Assembly (NCBI RefSeq): GCF_002749975.1
Contig: NZ_PEIG01000002.1
Location: forward strand, 521,838-585,837
Reading direction: 5' to 3'
DNA length: 64,000 nucleotides
DNA from: Gloeocapsopsis sp. IPPAS B-1203
Lineage (GTDB): Bacteria; Cyanobacteriota; Cyanobacteriia; Cyanobacteriales; Chroococcidiopsidaceae
The translations under genes were made by a program, and so were the position numbers. Positions 27,960 through 36,966 of the stretch are shown here, in pieces. Every line of letters starts with the position of its first letter. Within the stretch, counting starts at the first letter, position 1. Under the pieces are notes generated by a model. The model did no database searches and was not told the origin of the DNA. It saw only the letters and a program-made list of their open reading frames with translations.

Positions 27960-28952
27960 ATGACCATCACCGTTTCCGAGCAAACTCTTGATGAACTTTG
28001 GCAAGAAGCCAATCCAACACTACAACACGCCGATGCATTAGATCCTTTGGATGTCATTCAGAAGTATCCATCTAAGTTAGGAAAAGGTTTTCGACGCAAC
28101 ATTGAGTATCAAGAAGGAATTGATATCACAATTAATGACTATCAACTGCACGATAATGTAATTGAGAAGGTTGATGTACACGAACATCCTATCCAGTGCG
28201 GATTTCTTCTCTCTGGAAATTACAACGTTAATAATGATGAACAGGTTTGTTCTGGATTGTATTGGTTTTGCGGAAGTGGATTTGCAACAGGTGGATTGTG
28301 CGAGGAATTAAGACAGCAGCGGATCTCATCTATCAACATTCATATCGCACCAGAATTATTTCAGTTATATCTTGCCAAATCAACCGAATGTATTCCCCCA
28401 GAGTTGCATCATTTATTTAAGCAACCACATCAGCAATACTTTTATCGCTACGGGAAAGTGACACCACAAATGCAGATAGCGCTACAGCAAATTCTGCAAT
28501 GTCCGTATGCAGGAATTACCAAACGCTTGTATCTCGAAAGTAAAGTGATGGAATTAGTGGCGTTGATGGTAGAACAGGAAATTGAAATTCAACGAGGTGA
28601 ACACTGTCGGTTAGTCTTAAAACTCGATGATGTCGATCGAATTCATCAAGCACAAACAATTTTACAACAACGTTTAGATCATCCACCTTCGCTCATTGAG
28701 CTAGCGCGTTTAGTTGGGCTGAATGACTATACACTTAAACGCGGATTTCGACGAGTATTTGGAAATACAGTATTTGGTTACTTGCACGATTATCGCCTGG
28801 AGCAAGCACAGCAATTGTTAGGAACAGGTAATTTAAAAGTAGAAGAAGTTGCGCGAATCGTAGGATATCGCGATCGCAGTGCTTTTTCTAAAGCCTTTTG
28901 CCGTAAATTTAGTATGAGTCCGAACGACTATCGCCAAGCCAAACGCAGATAA
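27960..28952 (+). CDS. AraC/PchR-like transcriptional regulator
   Basis: AraC family DNA-binding regulator (330 aa). The N-terminal ~200 residues form a ligand-sensing region (HEHPIQCGFLLSGNYNV). The last ~100 residues hold two helix-turn-helix motifs, PSLIELARLVGLNDYTLKRGFRRVFG and VEEVARIVGYRDRSAFSKAFCRKF. PchR-like members sense ferric siderophores and activate nearby receptor genes; this one lies upstream of a TonB-dependent receptor on the same strand, separated by a decayed gene. The leader contains AT-rich ATTATTCTTATTT, which might be iron-regulated, but I cannot call a Fur site. Confidence 0.88.
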   Translation: MTITVSEQTLDELWQEANPTLQHADALDPLDVIQKYPSKLGKGFRRNIEYQEGIDITINDYQLHDNVIEKVDVHEHPIQCGFLLSGNYNVNNDEQVCSGLYWFCGSGFATGGLCEELRQQRISSINIHIAPELFQLYLAKSTECIPPELHHLFKQPHQQYFYRYGKVTPQMQIALQQILQCPYAGITKRLYLESKVMELVALMVEQEIEIQRGEHCRLVLKLDDVDRIHQAQTILQQRLDHPPSLIELARLVGLNDYTLKRGFRRVFGNTVFGYLHDYRLEQAQQLLGTGNLKVEEVARIVGYRDRSAFSKAFCRKFSMSPNDYRQAKRR

Positions 28953-28954
28953 AT

Positions 28955-29703
28955 TTAGTCAGTTGATTGCGTGAGATTTGGATTGAGCAATCGCGCTTCT
29001 AGCCAAGGTTGCAAATCTGCTAAACTTGTAAAATCAAGCAATGCCTCACTCAAGTCTTCGAGAACAGGCAGCGGTAAACCTGAAATTGAAGCACGTAGAT
29101 CGTCCGAAATTTTGCCAAATCGCTTACTCAACTGTCGAATTGTCAAATTCGCTGCTTCTTCCTGTTGTCCTTCTTCCTTAATATCTTGGTAAAGCCGTGT
29201 TTTCTTGAGCGCTATTCCCAGCATCGATTCTACCTCAGTTCGATTTAGTCGTTTGTGCTACGCACACGCTGCGCGAACAAACTTGTATGCGATGATCGTT
29301 GTAATCATCTCTATTATCGCTTGCGAAGTTTGTTGCGGTACTTGTTGACGAGTCTTTGCTAACAAATACTTAGCTTGTTCAAGTGCTTGGGTTTTGTTTA
29401 ATGTGGTCAATACCATCAATGCTATTCCCAGTGGTAAGGAACGGATATCGCCGAGTTCATCGAGATACACGCGATGTACTTGTCCACCATTAAGAAATGA
29501 GCGATGCGGATAAAGCTCACCTTGTTCAATACTCTGTGAAGGATAAATTACAACCGCTTGCCAATCGCTAAATCGGGCACGGTTGCGGTAAAAGTATAGC
29601 GATGATTCAGCAATGACTCGTTCATATAGCATTTCATCCCTAGCTCAAACAGTAAACTTGGCGATTGTTGAAATAGTTGATAAAATATCGAGTCGCGTCG
29701 CAT
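28955..29703 (-). pseudogene. Decayed Rpn/DUF2887-DUF4351 family gene
   Basis: Remnant of a transposase-like PD-(D/E)XK nuclease family (Rpn; N-terminal DUF2887, C-terminal DUF4351). Three pieces remain. 29703 to about 29641 gives MRRDSIFYQLFQQSPSLLFE, the family start. 29632 to 29261, in another frame, gives ERVIAESSLYFYRNRARFSDW to KTRQQVPQQTSQAIIEM. 29257 to 28955 gives EVESMLGIALKKTRLYQ to the DUF4351 end (LLDFTSLADLQPWLEA). Between pieces 1 and 2 roughly 50 codons that normally carry the active site are missing, with a frame change. Pieces 2 and 3 are in the same frame but separated by a TAG (29258-29260) inside a palindromic repeat. It is non-functional. Confidence 0.8.
29251..29282. 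repeat. 32-bp palindromic repeat inside the Rpn remnant
   Basis: GTTTGTGCTACGCACACGCT followed by GCGCGAACAAAC. The ends GTTTGT and ACAAAC are inverted copies. It resembles the CGTAGC/TTCGCG small dispersed repeats seen elsewhere in the window and carries the in-frame stop of the remnant. Confidence 0.7.
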
Positions 29704-29814
29704 CCAGGTGTTGATTTACTTGCTGATTCTACGATCGCATCTCATTCCATAATCTTCAAGAAATTTGCTCAACTTCGGTATAACACCACGACTATCGCCA
29801 AACGCAAATAAAAA

Positions 29815-29854
29815 ATTCCGGTTCAACCACAAAAATATTCCGGTTCAACCACAA
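29815..29854 (+). promoter_or_regulatory. 18-bp direct repeat, candidate AraC-regulator operator
   Basis: ATTCCGGTTCAACCACAA occurs perfectly at 29815-29832 and again at 29837-29854, a 22-nt period of about two helical turns. It ends 85 nt before the receptor start. AraC proteins commonly bind such tandem sites, and the PchR-like regulator is the adjacent gene, so this is a plausible operator. I identified no convincing -35/-10 pair beside it. Confidence 0.55.
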
Positions 29855-29939
29855 GCGATCGCGCATTGCCATATTAAACCTGATAAGTTCATGAGAAGCT
29901 TTCTCAGTAGTTTTAGGTAGTTGCGTGGTGTCGGGAGTT

Positions 29940-32462
29940 ATGTTGTATTGCTTTTTTCTGCGGCTAGCGGCGGTGAGTGCCATTTTTATTTTTGTTGTCC
30001 CTGCACAAGCACAAACCGACACCGGATCGTCATCGGTGCAAAAACAACAATCTGATTCCTCGATTCCTCGACTTAACAACCTCAACCAGCCTGCAACTAC
30101 GGTTGACGAGTGGATGTCTCAAATCGCTCAAACTTCAGTTGTGCAAATTACTGGAGTGCGACTAAATGCTGCAGCAGCAGGATTAGAAATTGTGCTGGAA
30201 ACTGTAGCAGAACTTTCGATTCCTAAAACTTATGTTGTCGATAATGCATTAATTGCCGATATTCCCAATGCAGTAGTTATCCCGCTGAGTGGATTTCAAC
30301 AAGAAAATCCGGCGGAGGGAATTGCATCGGTATCAGTCACGAATCTACCAAATAATTTTGTGCGTGTGGCAATTACAGGATTGGATGCGCCGCCAATCGC
30401 AGATGTACGACCTGACACCCAAGGCTTGGTGTTAAGTGTTGCAGTAGAACCTGAGGATGAGACAATTGAGATTGTCGTGACGGGGGAACAGGAGGAAGGC
30501 TATCAAGTTCCTGACACGTCGGTAGGGACAAGAACCGATACACCGTTACGCGATATTCCCCAATCGATTCAGGTAGTACCACAACAAGTATTGCGCGATC
30601 AACAGGTCACTCGCCTAGAAGATGCACTCAGAAATGTTCCTGGTGTGAATCAGGCTTTTAACTTTGGTCCAATTAATACTTTTACGATTCGCGGCTTTGA
30701 TGCGACAGCGACTAATCTTCTCAGAGATGGGCTAATTGATCCTTTGGCTGGAGAAGTGACGGAAATATCTAGTGTTGAACAAGTTGAAGTTCTCAAAGGA
30801 CCAGCATCAGTGTTATTTGGTCTGGGTAGTCCTGGAGGAGTCATCAATATAGTCTCTAAACGTCCCTTAAGTGAGCCTTTTTTCGCTATTGATGCAACCG
30901 TTGGTAGCTATAGTTTTTATCGAGGCGCGGTTGATTTATCAGGATCGTTAGATGACTCGGATACAGTCTTGTATCGTCTCAATACAGCCTACAGAAACTC
31001 AGGTAGTTTTATCGATTTCTATAATAGTGAATTCTTTAATATATCGCCTGTTGTCAGTGTGGCTATTGGCGAGAGAACTGACTTAATCTTAGAGGGAGAA
31101 TACATCAGAACAAGGGATTCTTACGCATCTGGCGTACCTGTTATTGGCAGTGTATTATCTAACCCAAACGGCGAAGTATCACGTAACAGCAACTTTGGTG
31201 AACCTTCTGATGAATTTGAACAAACAATTACAAGGCTGGGATACCAACTAGAGCACAAATTTAGCGACAACTGGTTGTTACGCAATGCTTTTCGGTTCAC
31301 TTTTCGTGATTACAGCGATCAACTGACGATTCCCTCAAGTTTGGAAGCAGACAATCAAACTTTTAATCGCACAGATCGAGAATACGAGCTTGAAAACAGT
31401 AACTATATTTTAACAACGAACGTGGTTGGCAACTTTTCTACGGGTTCAATTCAGCATCAGTTACTATTAGGATTTGATTTGAATCGTTTAGAAAACTTGT
31501 CACCAAGATATATTGAACGCGAAGCAGCACCGATTAATATCTTTAATCCTGTATACGGTCAACCACCGGAACCGATCATTACTTTTGAAAGTAACGATCG
31601 CTCGGTGACGAACTCATTAGGAATTTATCTTCAAGACCAAGTTACACTGACGGATAGCTTAAAGTTCTTATTAGGCGTGCGGTTTGATACCTTTGACCGG
31701 AAATACGCAGATTTCACCAATAACACCGAAAGTAGCGGATCTGACAGTGCATTCAGTCCTCGGATTGGGATTGTCTATCAACCTAATCCTATTATCTCGC
31801 TTTATGCTAGTTACACAAGTTCATTTACTCCACCAAATGGTACATTCTTTTTTGATGTTGACTCTTCATTAGAGCCAGAACGCGGTACTCAATATGAAAT
31901 TGGGGTAAAAGCAGATTTGAGCGATCGCCTTTCTGCAACGCTGGCATTCTATGATTTAACTCGTACCAATGTCTTGGTAGACGATCCCGATAATTCAGGT
32001 TTTCAAATCCAAGTAGGCGAACAGAATAGCCAAGGTATTGAACTGAATCTTGCAGGCGAAATTTTGCCAGGATGGAATATTTATGCAGGTTATGCTTATA
32101 CCGACGCACGTATTACGGAAGATACTACTTTTATCGCTGGGAGCCGATTACCAAACAGCGCAGAGCATTCTTTTAACTTATGGACAATCTACGAAATTCA
32201 ACAAGGTGAATGGCAAGGATTAGGGGCTGGAATCGGCTTATTTTTTGTGGGCGATCGCGCCGGAGATTTAGACAATACTTATGATGTGCCAAGTTATTTT
32301 CGCACTGACGCAGCTATTTTCTATAACCAAGATAGATTTAGAGTTGCACTTAACTTCAAAAATCTATTTGATATAAACTATTTTGAAAGTGCGCTTAATT
32401 CTAATCGTGTTTACTACGGACAGCCCTTTACCGTACAAGGAACTGTCTCCTGGCAGTTTTAA
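29940..32462 (+). CDS. TonB-dependent siderophore receptor with AMIN domain
   Basis: Outer-membrane beta-barrel receptor for ferric siderophores (840 aa). It begins with a signal peptide (hydrophobic core AAVSAIFIFVVPAQAQ). An AMIN domain follows at about residues 60-150 (VQITGVRLNAAAAGLEIVLE), a common addition in cyanobacterial receptors. The plug domain starts near residue 190 (DTPLRDIPQSIQVVPQQ, then FTIRGFD and VLFGLGSPGGVINIVSKRP). A 22-strand barrel ends in VSWQF with a terminal aromatic residue. ATG 29940 is preferred to GTG 29925. The binding lipoprotein gene starts 11 nt after its stop. Confidence 0.95.
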   Translation: MLYCFFLRLAAVSAIFIFVVPAQAQTDTGSSSVQKQQSDSSIPRLNNLNQPATTVDEWMSQIAQTSVVQITGVRLNAAAAGLEIVLETVAELSIPKTYVVDNALIADIPNAVVIPLSGFQQENPAEGIASVSVTNLPNNFVRVAITGLDAPPIADVRPDTQGLVLSVAVEPEDETIEIVVTGEQEEGYQVPDTSVGTRTDTPLRDIPQSIQVVPQQVLRDQQVTRLEDALRNVPGVNQAFNFGPINTFTIRGFDATATNLLRDGLIDPLAGEVTEISSVEQVEVLKGPASVLFGLGSPGGVINIVSKRPLSEPFFAIDATVGSYSFYRGAVDLSGSLDDSDTVLYRLNTAYRNSGSFIDFYNSEFFNISPVVSVAIGERTDLILEGEYIRTRDSYASGVPVIGSVLSNPNGEVSRNSNFGEPSDEFEQTITRLGYQLEHKFSDNWLLRNAFRFTFRDYSDQLTIPSSLEADNQTFNRTDREYELENSNYILTTNVVGNFSTGSIQHQLLLGFDLNRLENLSPRYIEREAAPINIFNPVYGQPPEPIITFESNDRSVTNSLGIYLQDQVTLTDSLKFLLGVRFDTFDRKYADFTNNTESSGSDSAFSPRIGIVYQPNPIISLYASYTSSFTPPNGTFFFDVDSSLEPERGTQYEIGVKADLSDRLSATLAFYDLTRTNVLVDDPDNSGFQIQVGEQNSQGIELNLAGEILPGWNIYAGYAYTDARITEDTTFIAGSRLPNSAEHSFNLWTIYEIQQGEWQGLGAGIGLFFVGDRAGDLDNTYDVPSYFRTDAAIFYNQDRFRVALNFKNLFDINYFESALNSNRVYYGQPFTVQGTVSWQF

Positions 32463-32473
32463 TTGAGACAATC

Positions 32474-33430
32474 ATGCGGATTTTTTTTGGCTGGTTAATA
32501 TTGGGTATTTTAGGATTTACTCTAGTTACAGCTTGCAATCATCATACATCTCAAACTATATCCTCCTCTCCTAAACTGCCAGCCACAGAATGTCACATCA
32601 TTAAACACACGATGGGCGAAACCTGTGTTCCGATTAATCCTCAACGAGTTGTCACCTTATCTTCATCTACTTTAGGTAATGCGCTGGCACTTGGGATTAA
32701 ACCGATCGGTACTACAAACGAAATTCACCAGGAAAATAAATCGCTGACTTCTGTTAAAGACAAAACAGAGGAAATAAAATTAATTGGACTGTCTCAACCA
32801 AATTTAGAAGCAGCATTACTACTTAAACCAGACTTAATTATCGGTGTAGATTGGTTCCAATCAATTTATCCTCAACTATCTAAAATTGCTCCTACAGTTT
32901 TGGGTGAACTTAACTACCCAACTTGGGAAAAGCATCTAAGTTTTGTGGCTGAAGCTTTAGGAAAACAAGCAACTGAAAAAGCACTTTGGAATCGTTACTA
33001 TCAGCGAATGGAAGAACTAAAGCTAGCATTAGGAAATCGCTATCAAGACAAGAAAATATCATTTATCTATATTTGGAATGATCAAATATCAACTGACGCA
33101 AAGAACTCATTTGTTGGCTCCATTCTTAGCGATGCTCTTTTGCAACGTCCAGCCTCACAGAATATTGACGCACCCTATGGCGCAGTAGAAATTTCCCTGG
33201 AAGAATTAGAAAAAGCCGATGGTGATATTTTATTTGTAGCGACTTATGCAAGAGATGGTGGCAATCAATTTTTTGAAAAAATTCAACGAAATCTTCTTTG
33301 GAAAAACCTGAAAGCTGTTCAAGAAAATCATGTTTATTTTGTTGATTTTACAGCATGGGCTGCGACACATATGCTTGGAACTGATGCCGTTATTGATGAC
33401 TTGTACAAATACTTGGTAAATACACCCTAA
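32474..33430 (+). CDS. Iron-siderophore ABC transporter substrate-binding lipoprotein
   Basis: FecB/FepB-type periplasmic binding protein (318 aa) that hands ferric siderophore from the receptor to an inner-membrane ABC importer. The N-terminus is a lipoprotein signal with lipobox LVTAC (Cys21). It has the class III binding-protein layout: PQRVVTLSSSTLGNALALG, LKPDLIIG, a long linking helix and a second lobe ending in WAATHMLGTDAVIDDL. It starts 11 nt after the receptor gene, so the two are one transcript. The permease and ATPase genes are not in this window. Confidence 0.92.
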   Translation: MRIFFGWLILGILGFTLVTACNHHTSQTISSSPKLPATECHIIKHTMGETCVPINPQRVVTLSSSTLGNALALGIKPIGTTNEIHQENKSLTSVKDKTEEIKLIGLSQPNLEAALLLKPDLIIGVDWFQSIYPQLSKIAPTVLGELNYPTWEKHLSFVAEALGKQATEKALWNRYYQRMEELKLALGNRYQDKKISFIYIWNDQISTDAKNSFVGSILSDALLQRPASQNIDAPYGAVEISLEELEKADGDILFVATYARDGGNQFFEKIQRNLLWKNLKAVQENHVYFVDFTAWAATHMLGTDAVIDDLYKYLVNTP

Positions 33431-33641
33431 GTAAATGGTGAAAATAAAAGTAATATCAAAGTTGGTAACTGGTAATTGGTAATTAGCTTTAATTTTTTTT
33501 AAATGACCGACTGTACGAAAATTTACATATAGCGCTCGAAGCTAAGCCATAAGCTATTGATTATCAACACAAGCCACGCTAACTCGATTACTATTTACCT
33601 ATTACCTATTTTTCCACATCAGACACTTGTGATACATAATT

Positions 33642-34016
33642 ATGCCTACTTGCTTACTTGTCTGTAAATCTTGTAACCGTTCTTCGGAAGAATTGCCAGA
33701 AAATCAAGTTGCTGACGGTGCTCGTTTAATCGAACAACTCAACGCCTTGAGTGCTGAACAGACACAGTGTAAGGATCTGAGAATTCAGCCAGTGGGATGC
33801 TTGTGGACGTGCGGTTCTCCCTGCGCTGTTGCTTTTTCTGCGCCTGGTAAACCAACTTATCTATTTACCAATGTAACTGCGGATGACACCGCCGCTGCGT
33901 TACTTCAGTTTGGCGAACTGTATTTGAAGAGCAAAACAGGCAATATACCTTGGCAGCAGTTTCCGCAAGTGTTACAAGAAGTGAGTATTGCCAAGATTCC
34001 AACAATGAGTCGATAG
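33642..34016 (+). CDS. DUF1636 family cysteine-rich protein
   Basis: A 124-aa protein with a thioredoxin-like ferredoxin appearance. Cysteines C4, C8 and C11 at the N-terminus and C53, C57 and C61 in GCLWTCGSPC suggest a metal or iron-sulfur site. This matches the DUF1636 family as I know it; its function is not established, and members have been found near metal-uptake genes. It lies 211 nt downstream of the siderophore-binding protein on the same strand. That gap contains AT-rich sequence and a short GGTAATTGGTAATT run, with no gene. Confidence 0.75.
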   Translation: MPTCLLVCKSCNRSSEELPENQVADGARLIEQLNALSAEQTQCKDLRIQPVGCLWTCGSPCAVAFSAPGKPTYLFTNVTADDTAAALLQFGELYLKSKTGNIPWQQFPQVLQEVSIAKIPTMSR

Positions 34017-34079
34017 GTACAATGCGACGCGATCGCGATTTTCTCAGCACCAGAGACGAGCGCACTTCTAAAATACAAA

Positions 34080-34098
34080 GGGTGGGTAATACCCACCC
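34080..34098. terminator. Bidirectional hairpin between converging genes
   Basis: GGGTGGGT (34080-34087), loop AAT and ACCCACCC (34091-34098) form a perfect 8-bp stem between the stops of the DUF1636 gene (+) and moeB (-). There is no T-run on either side. Confidence 0.65.
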
Positions 34099-34104
34099 AA
34101 TCAC

Positions 34105-35277
34105 CTAATACTCAGGTACAGAAGTATCAACTTCACGACTCCAAGCGGTGATACCACCTTTAACGTTTGTGCCTTCAATTCCTGCTTCTTGGAGAATCCC
34201 TAAAGCTTTTGCAGATCGTCCGCCCATCTTACAATGCGCGATTAAACGATGACCGTTGAGTATTTCTTTAACTTTCTCTACGCCTTCACCGCTTTCGATA
34301 TCAGGTAACGGAACTAGGACAGAACCTGGAATTTTTGCAATTTCGTATTCATTAGGATTGCGTACATCAAGCAGGACAAAATCATCAGCACCACTATCAA
34401 GTAGTTCTTTTAATTCCTGCACAGTCATTTCTTGCATTGCCATCTGTCGTTTCTCCTCTTCGGCTTTTGCTTGGGGAATACCACAGAAAAATTCGTAGTC
34501 AATTAACTTGTCAATTACTGGACGTTCAGGATTAGGGCGCAACTTCAACTCGCGGAACTTCATATCTAGAGCGTTAAACAGCAACAAGCGTCCGCTTAAA
34601 GTTGTTCCCTGCCCTAAAATAATTTTGACTGTTTCAGTAGCTTGAATAACTCCGATAATACCAGGTAAAATTCCTAAGACGCCGCCTTCAGCACATGAGG
34701 GAACCATTCCTGGTGGTGGTGGTTCGGGATACAAGTCGCGGTAATTTGGTCCGCCTTCGTAGTTAAATACGGTTGCTTGCCCTTCAAACCGGAAGATTGA
34801 ACCATAGACATTGGGCTTGTTCGACAATACGCACGCATCGTTAACAAGATACCGTGTTGGGAAGTTGTCTGTGCCATCGACCACAATATCATAAGGTACG
34901 ATAATGTCTAAGGCATTCTCTGAACTCAGGCGCGTTTCGTATAAATCAACCTGACAATTGGGATTGATTTCTAAGATGCGGTTTTTCGCTGATGCAATTT
35001 TGGGTTTACCTACCCAAGATGTGCCATGAATAACTTGACGTTGCAAGTTTGAATTATCGACAACATCAAAATCAACGATACCGATACGTCCAATACCCGC
35101 AGCTGCAAGATATAAAAGTAACGGTGAACCTAGCCCACCTGTACCGATACACAGCACGCTTGCTGCTTTGAGACGCTTTTGTCCATCAAGTCCGACTTCG
35201 GGCAAGATCAGATGGCGCGAATATCGTTCGTATTCTTCTTTTGTTAACTGGATTTCATCCAGATTAGGATTGAGCAT
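34105..35277 (-). CDS. moeB: Molybdopterin-synthase adenylyltransferase with rhodanese domain (MoeB-R)
   Basis: E1-like enzyme (390 aa) that adenylates the C-terminus of a ubiquitin-like sulfur carrier such as MoaD or ThiS. The N-terminal ThiF/MoeB domain (residues 1-260) has the ATP loop GTGGLGSPLLLYLAAAG, GTDNFPTRYLVND and PSCAEGGVLGILPG. The C-terminal rhodanese domain (about 285-390) has LLDVRNPNEYEIAKIPG and the active-site Cys in AHCKMGGRSA, which can supply sulfur. The zinc CxxC pairs of E. coli MoeB are not visible. An M67 peptidase gene lies directly upstream on the same strand, fitting a sulfur-carrier pathway. Confidence 0.92.
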   Translation of the reverse strand: MLNPNLDEIQLTKEEYERYSRHLILPEVGLDGQKRLKAASVLCIGTGGLGSPLLLYLAAAGIGRIGIVDFDVVDNSNLQRQVIHGTSWVGKPKIASAKNRILEINPNCQVDLYETRLSSENALDIIVPYDIVVDGTDNFPTRYLVNDACVLSNKPNVYGSIFRFEGQATVFNYEGGPNYRDLYPEPPPPGMVPSCAEGGVLGILPGIIGVIQATETVKIILGQGTTLSGRLLLFNALDMKFRELKLRPNPERPVIDKLIDYEFFCGIPQAKAEEEKRQMAMQEMTVQELKELLDSGADDFVLLDVRNPNEYEIAKIPGSVLVPLPDIESGEGVEKVKEILNGHRLIAHCKMGGRSAKALGILQEAGIEGTNVKGGITAWSREVDTSVPEY

Positions 35278-35309
35278 AGCAGTGTGTGAAAGAACGGATT
35301 TTCGATCCT

Positions 35310-35330
35310 ATCCAAAGATAGCCTTTGGAT
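35310..35330 (-). other. Intercistronic hairpin between the M67 gene and moeB
   Basis: ATCCAAAG (35310-35317), loop ATAGC and CTTTGGAT (35323-35330) form an 8-bp stem in the 87-nt gap. No T-tract follows on the minus strand, so it may be a processing or stability element. Confidence 0.4.
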
Positions 35331-35364
35331 GTTGGGATTTTTGTGGTTTTTAAAATAATGAAAT

Positions 35365-35829
35365 TTAAACGAGTTCTACAACAATCATATTTTCTGACTG
35401 AAATTGATGATGCTCATCTAAACTCCAGTTTTGGACATCATCACATTCGCCATTTACCACGGAAACTATGATATATGAGTATTGCTGCCAAGCATAGATA
35501 CGATCGCATTCTGAAGGAATTGCCGGATGATTCGGGTGTGAGTGATAGATTCCAATTATATCTAAATGGCGATCGCGTGCAGCTTTTTGCATTTTTAACA
35601 TTTCTTGCGGTGCGATCGCATAGCGATCAATTTTGCCATGATTAGTAGAATTGTCTTCCCATTCAGGTGCTTCAGTGTTCCAAGTATTTTCCGTTGGGAC
35701 AACTTCGACTACTAATTTTTCATCATCAACTGCTTTACCCAATAATAGACCACAGCATTCTTCTGGGTACGTGCTTTCGGCATGAGTACGGATAGCTTGT
35801 AGCTGTGGTGGAGAGAGACTTAATACCAT
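35365..35829 (-). CDS. M67 family (JAMM/MPN) metallopeptidase
   Basis: Zinc peptidase of the JAB1/MPN fold (154 aa). The metal site is complete: an upstream Glu in YPEECCG (residues 21-27) and HSHPNHPAIPSECD, the HxH-x7-S-x2-D signature. In bacteria such enzymes (for example Mec) trim ubiquitin-like sulfur carriers to expose a C-terminal GlyGly. The neighbour moeB activates the same kind of carrier, so the two probably act on one protein. It follows the LivF-type ATPase gene by 32 nt on the same strand. Confidence 0.88.
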   Translation of the reverse strand: MVLSLSPPQLQAIRTHAESTYPEECCGLLLGKAVDDEKLVVEVVPTENTWNTEAPEWEDNSTNHGKIDRYAIAPQEMLKMQKAARDRHLDIIGIYHSHPNHPAIPSECDRIYAWQQYSYIIVSVVNGECDDVQNWSLDEHHQFQSENMIVVELV

Positions 35830-35861
35830 ATCGATATCTCGACTTAAAACTTAAAATCTTG

Positions 35862-36593
35862 CTAGTGGTGTTTACCTGCGCCGAGATAAAGTTCGCCAAC
35901 TTTAGGATTGTTGAGTAATTCGCTACCTGAACCGGAAAAGCGATCGCGTCCTGTATCGAGTACATATCCGCGATGTGCCATTGCTAGTGCTTTACGTGCA
36001 TTTTGTTCTACAAGGACAATTGCTGTCCCTCTTTTATTGATTTGTTGTATTTGCTCAAACACATTGTTGACTAACAACGGTGAAAGTGCTGCGCTGGGTT
36101 CATCTAATAGTAGTAAGCTAGGTTCTAGCATCAATGCCCTCCCCATTGCTAGCATTTGGCGTTCTCCTCCTGAAAGCGTTCCTGCTCTTTGACGGCGTCG
36201 ATTTGCAAGTACAGGAAAAGTTGTGTAGATTTTCTCTTTTAAGTCACTCAAGGGCGTATTGCGGATAAAAGCCCCCATTTCTAAGTTTTCTTCTACACTC
36301 AATGAAGGAAATACATTTGCAATCTGCGGCACATAACACATCCCGCGCTGTACGATTTGATTTGATTTGAGTCCAGCAATGTTTTCGCTGTTAAAAGTGA
36401 TTTTTCCACGCTGCGGAGTTAATAAACCAAATATAGTTTTTGCTAACGTTGATTTTCCTGCACCATTAGGACCGATAACTGCGACTAATTCTCCAGGGAA
36501 AATCCGAAAATTAATTCCTTGCAGGATGTCTAGGTCTTTGACGTAACCAGCCCAGACATCCTCAACTTCTAACAGAGGAGTCGTATCTTTCAT
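35862..36593 (-). CDS. Branched-chain amino-acid type ABC transporter ATPase (LivF/NatE-like)
   Basis: ATP-binding subunit of a branched-chain/neutral amino acid importer (243 aa). It has Walker A GPNGAGKST (41-49), a Q-loop YVPQIANVFPSLSVEENL, signature LSGGERQML and Walker B LLLLDEPSAALSP. The PSLSVEENL pattern and length are typical of LivF. In cyanobacteria the neutral amino acid N-I system has such a subunit (NatE) encoded away from its partners. No permease or binding-protein genes are adjacent here, so it would have to join a system encoded elsewhere. Confidence 0.88.
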   Translation of the reverse strand: MKDTTPLLEVEDVWAGYVKDLDILQGINFRIFPGELVAVIGPNGAGKSTLAKTIFGLLTPQRGKITFNSENIAGLKSNQIVQRGMCYVPQIANVFPSLSVEENLEMGAFIRNTPLSDLKEKIYTTFPVLANRRRQRAGTLSGGERQMLAMGRALMLEPSLLLLDEPSAALSPLLVNNVFEQIQQINKRGTAIVLVEQNARKALAMAHRGYVLDTGRDRFSGSGSELLNNPKVGELYLGAGKHH

Positions 36594-36741
36594 CGTACGC
36601 GAACAGCAAAAAGAGGTGAAGTATGAATATTATCCTGCAACCTTGATCTTTTAGCTGCTTAGGCGATCGCTACGTTTAAATTAAGCAAGATTTATTAACC
36701 ATCAAGAATTTTTCAGGTAAACCTCATATTTAAATATTTAC

Positions 36742-36966
36742 TTAAGGAGTTTTTTGCAACTCTGGTCTTTCTTCAGGAACAATTGCAGCCTCAACAGGGC
36801 AAACCTGAATGCAAATACCACAGTCAATACAGGTAGCAAAATCAATCCAGTACCAGTCAGTACCCTTCATATTTTTTCCTGGTCCAGGGTGAATACAAGC
36901 AACAGGACAAGCATCAACACAGTCAGCAACTCCTTCACAAGTTTCTGTAACGATTGTATGCGGCAT
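36742..36966 (-). CDS. Bacterial-type ferredoxin with two iron-sulfur clusters
   Basis: A 74-aa low-potential electron carrier. Two cluster motifs are visible: C10, C16, C20 and C24 (CEGVADCVDACPVAC) and C46, C49, C52 and C56 (CIDCGICIQVCP). The second is a canonical [4Fe-4S] motif; the first, with a five-residue gap, resembles 7Fe/8Fe ferredoxins. An insertion (HPGPGKNMKGTDWYWID) separates them. It is cytoplasmic, and the partner is unknown. It stands alone, with 525 nt of gene-free DNA upstream. Confidence 0.9.
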   Translation of the reverse strand: MPHTIVTETCEGVADCVDACPVACIHPGPGKNMKGTDWYWIDFATCIDCGICIQVCPVEAAIVPEERPELQKTP

